Positions 61,948-64,000 of a DNA stretch of 64,000 bases are shown in pieces. Under the pieces are notes generated by a model. It saw nothing but the letters and a program-made list of their open reading frames with translations, did no database searches and was not told the origin of the DNA. How positions within the stretch are numbered: position 1 is the first letter of the stretch; every line of letters starts with the position of its first letter. The position numbers were made by a program, and so were the translations under genes. The stretch comes from Eubacteriaceae bacterium. GTDB lineage: Bacteria > Bacillota > Clostridia > Lachnospirales > Lachnospiraceae. The stretch spans positions 62,001 to 126,000 of the forward strand of contig CAJTCR010000006.1 in assembly GCA_910574915.1 (NCBI GenBank), given 5' to 3'.

Positions 61948-63834
61948 ATGAATGGGGATAATGTAGATAAAAATATAATCAATGCTTATAATGGCGGACA
62001 GGTTATTATTGCCAATGATAATTCAGCGGTTTATGCTGTTCAAAATAATAATAGTAAAGTTAGCGCAAACAGTGCAAATAATTGTGAAAAATTTCAGAAT
62101 AATAAAAAACAGGATTATATAGATAATTGGAATAGCAGGCTGTTTTTACATATAGATAATGATGAAAGACCGATAACCTTAGCAGACGCGTTTATTATGC
62201 CTGATTATAATATATATAAATCTATAAAAAGGATAGATTTTTTATGTGATGATGAATTGGACGAAATAATAGATAAATTTGTAAATTATCAGAAGACGTC
62301 ATCCTTGCTTATTACTGGTGTACCAGGAATAGGAAAATCAACTATAACTTCTTGGATTGCTAATAAGCATAAAGAGGATGATAAATATTTATTTTTAAAG
62401 TTTCGCGATTGGGAAAGTGAAGAATTAGAAAGTGGATTATTAAAGTCTGTTTGCTTTACACTTGGATGTAAGAAAAATAACTTAGAGAATAAGATATTAA
62501 TTTTAGATGGGTTTGATGAAATAAAAACTTTGAATATTCGAGAAAAGCTGCTTAATGATTTTACTAACGATTTAAAAGATTTTGAAAATTTTAAAGTAAT
62601 TATAACATCGCGGCCAACATATATTACTGCAGTTAATTTTGATAATTATTTAGAGCTTTGCCCACTAGATCCTCTGTTAATAAGAATATTTTATGAAAAA
62701 ATTACAAATCAAAAATTAAAAGGCTATATAGATTATGATAATATTGATGTATTAGGAATACCTGTAATTTTATACATGGCTATTATGTCCGATATAAATA
62801 TAACTAAAAGATCTACTAAACCAAAATTGTATAAACGTATTTTCGCCAAGAAAGGTGGAATATTTGATAGGTTTTCTTACGAAGGTATTGCGTATAGTAA
62901 GGGCACACATATTTTGGGAAATAGTGAAAATATTGACAAATACTTACAATTTTTGAGGAAGACGGCATTTTCAATGTTCGAAAAAAACAGTTTATCATTA
63001 ATCAAAAATGAATTTGATATCCCCAACTTAGTTTTTCAAGGAAATGATATAAGTGTTTTAGAATTTCCAATAAAGTATTTGTTTGAAGATACAGAAACTA
63101 ATATTGAATTTATACATAAGTCTATTTATGAATTTTTTGTTTCAGAATATATATTTGTATCTATATGTGAAGTGATAGAAATGTCAGAAAATAAAGTAGC
63201 TTGTGTTTTGGGAGAAATTTTAGAAGGAGAGCTTTTATCAGAAGAGATTATTGAGTTTTTAAGATATAGATTCAAAAAAAGCTCTAAAATGATGAGAAAT
63301 TTTGATAAGTTGTTGGCTGTATTTGAGATAATGATGAATAATGGTATGACCTTTTTTACACATAAGCGATTTAAAAAGGTAATAGATAGGGAAATCATTG
63401 TTTTTGCAAATATACTTCATATTTTACATTTTTGGGAATTTGATTCTTTGCGTATGAATTCGGTTCTTATAAGTTCATATATATGTAATAATAAAATAAG
63501 ACTTGACATAAGTAATATGAGTTTAATGGGAGCTGATTTGAAGGGAGCAAATTTATACAAAGCGAATTTACAAAAAGCAAATTTGCGAAAAACAGATTTG
63601 AGAAGATCAGATTTAAGAGGATCAGATTTAAGAGAGGCTAATCTAAGTGGCTCAAATCTGGAAAAAGCAGATTTGAGAGGTGCGAATTTAGAAGGCTCAA
63701 TTTGGTTTGTATCAGATATACGAAAAGTGTTACCACTATTAAGTTCAACATATTTTAAAAATATTTTTATAAGGGAAAATAATGGATTAAAAAAATTAGA
63801 AAGGAGTGAATTATCAAAACTTTCAAAAATTTAG
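61948..63834 (+). CDS. STAND (NACHT-like) NTPase with C-terminal pentapeptide repeats
   Basis: 628 residues. N-terminal Gly/Asn-rich ANDNS motif (residues 13-35). Nucleotide-binding domain: Walker A LLITGVPGIGKSTITSW near residue 120, Walker B KILILDGFDEIKTLN, sensor-like FKVIITSRPTYI, typical of NACHT/STAND proteins. A helical middle follows. From about residue 527, tandem pentapeptide repeats (MGADLKGANLYKANLQKANL, continuing with DLR/SDL units) form a right-handed beta-helix that would be the sensing part. Very AT-rich. Related proteins guard against phages; this domain combination with a small partner gene is the reason for interest. Confidence 0.85.
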   Translation: MNGDNVDKNIINAYNGGQVIIANDNSAVYAVQNNNSKVSANSANNCEKFQNNKKQDYIDNWNSRLFLHIDNDERPITLADAFIMPDYNIYKSIKRIDFLCDDELDEIIDKFVNYQKTSSLLITGVPGIGKSTITSWIANKHKEDDKYLFLKFRDWESEELESGLLKSVCFTLGCKKNNLENKILILDGFDEIKTLNIREKLLNDFTNDLKDFENFKVIITSRPTYITAVNFDNYLELCPLDPLLIRIFYEKITNQKLKGYIDYDNIDVLGIPVILYMAIMSDINITKRSTKPKLYKRIFAKKGGIFDRFSYEGIAYSKGTHILGNSENIDKYLQFLRKTAFSMFEKNSLSLIKNEFDIPNLVFQGNDISVLEFPIKYLFEDTETNIEFIHKSIYEFFVSEYIFVSICEVIEMSENKVACVLGEILEGELLSEEIIEFLRYRFKKSSKMMRNFDKLLAVFEIMMNNGMTFFTHKRFKKVIDREIIVFANILHILHFWEFDSLRMNSVLISSYICNNKIRLDISNMSLMGADLKGANLYKANLQKANLRKTDLRRSDLRGSDLREANLSGSNLEKADLRGANLEGSIWFVSDIRKVLPLLSSTYFKNIFIRENNGLKKLERSELSKLSKI

Positions 63835-63869
63835 TGTTCATTTGAAAAATAAGGTATCATAGTATATAA

Positions 63870-64000
63870 TATTCCTTTCTTCCAGAGTTCGTTAATCCTG
63901 AAATTCAGCCTCCCTCTGCCAGTAGAACAGCTATACGCTTTAGGACAATAAAGTATCTTGAAAATAATGTAAATATACCCGTAGTACCATCACAAGATAC
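63870..64000 (+). other. Open frame running off the right edge, no start codon seen
   Basis: From 63870 one frame is open to the end of the window (LPEFVNPEIQPPSASRTAIR and further). No ATG, GTG or TTG with a ribosome site is visible, so it may be a gene fragment or the 3' side of a disrupted gene. Not identified. Confidence 0.3.

Overview
The window reads as a chromosome segment of a low-to-moderate GC, Gram-positive anaerobe of the Clostridia, most likely Lachnospiraceae. This is inferred from gene content: a BlaI/M56 pair, FlxA-like and Glu-rich small proteins, a spore-type peptidoglycan-binding protein, tandem large serine recombinases with a TnpW-like small ORF, and strong AGGAGG-type ribosome sites. 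No rRNA, complete tRNA or CRISPR array was seen.

Layout. 0-7.1 kb: the 3' part of a membrane transglutaminase, a BlaI/M56 sensor pair, a Glu-rich coiled-coil protein, an iron alcohol dehydrogenase (minus strand) and an FlxA-like protein. 7.4-7.7 kb: a 24/26-matched inverted repeat flanks about 250 bp with a good promoter pointing away from the next operon, a candidate invertible promoter. 7.7-35.1 kb: a very long surface-glycan operon. It opens with an XRE regulator and glycosyltransferases (three of family GT9), then a Wzm/Wzt-type ABC exporter and four ADP-heptose genes (gmhA, an HldE-type kinase, an HldE-type adenylyltransferase, hldD). Next come an amino-sugar branch (RffA-type aminotransferase, ATP-grasp, WbqC, methyltransferases, NeuD-like acyltransferase, acyl carrier protein, FkbH, VOC protein) and an ArnC/ArnE/ArnF-like lipid-carrier trio. 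Four poly-G tracts (11, 10, 9 and 8 G) lie inside genes between 25.4 and 35.1 kb and nowhere else here. One puts the VOC gene out of frame; one encodes the glycine loop of a methyltransferase.

35.7-43.6 kb: a few ordinary genes (P-loop kinase, S66 peptidase, chemotaxis receptor, alpha/beta hydrolase) separated by palindromic non-autonomous elements with CTAG-type target sites. The largest family (about 325 bp) has an outer stem whose sequence changes from copy to copy while both arms stay complementary. 43.6-55.5 kb: a YczE-like membrane protein, GH36 alpha-galactosidase, three tandem serine recombinases beside a 5'-truncated spore-type peptidoglycan-binding gene, a diguanylate cyclase, RecJ and a lipoprotein.

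55.5-64 kb: AT-rich accessory DNA. It holds small regulators, the C-terminal remnant of a tyrosine recombinase next to a tRNA 3'-end fragment (probable att site), HU-like and phage-like genes, and a NUMOD4/AP2-type protein. It ends with a two-gene module: a 121-residue protein and a STAND NTPase with C-terminal pentapeptide repeats. The two share an N-terminal Gly/Asn-rich ANDNS motif, which suggests an NLR-like defence or signalling pair.

The window therefore layers several possible switching devices (promoter inversion, poly-G slippage) on one surface glycan locus, and carries a candidate immune module at its right end.
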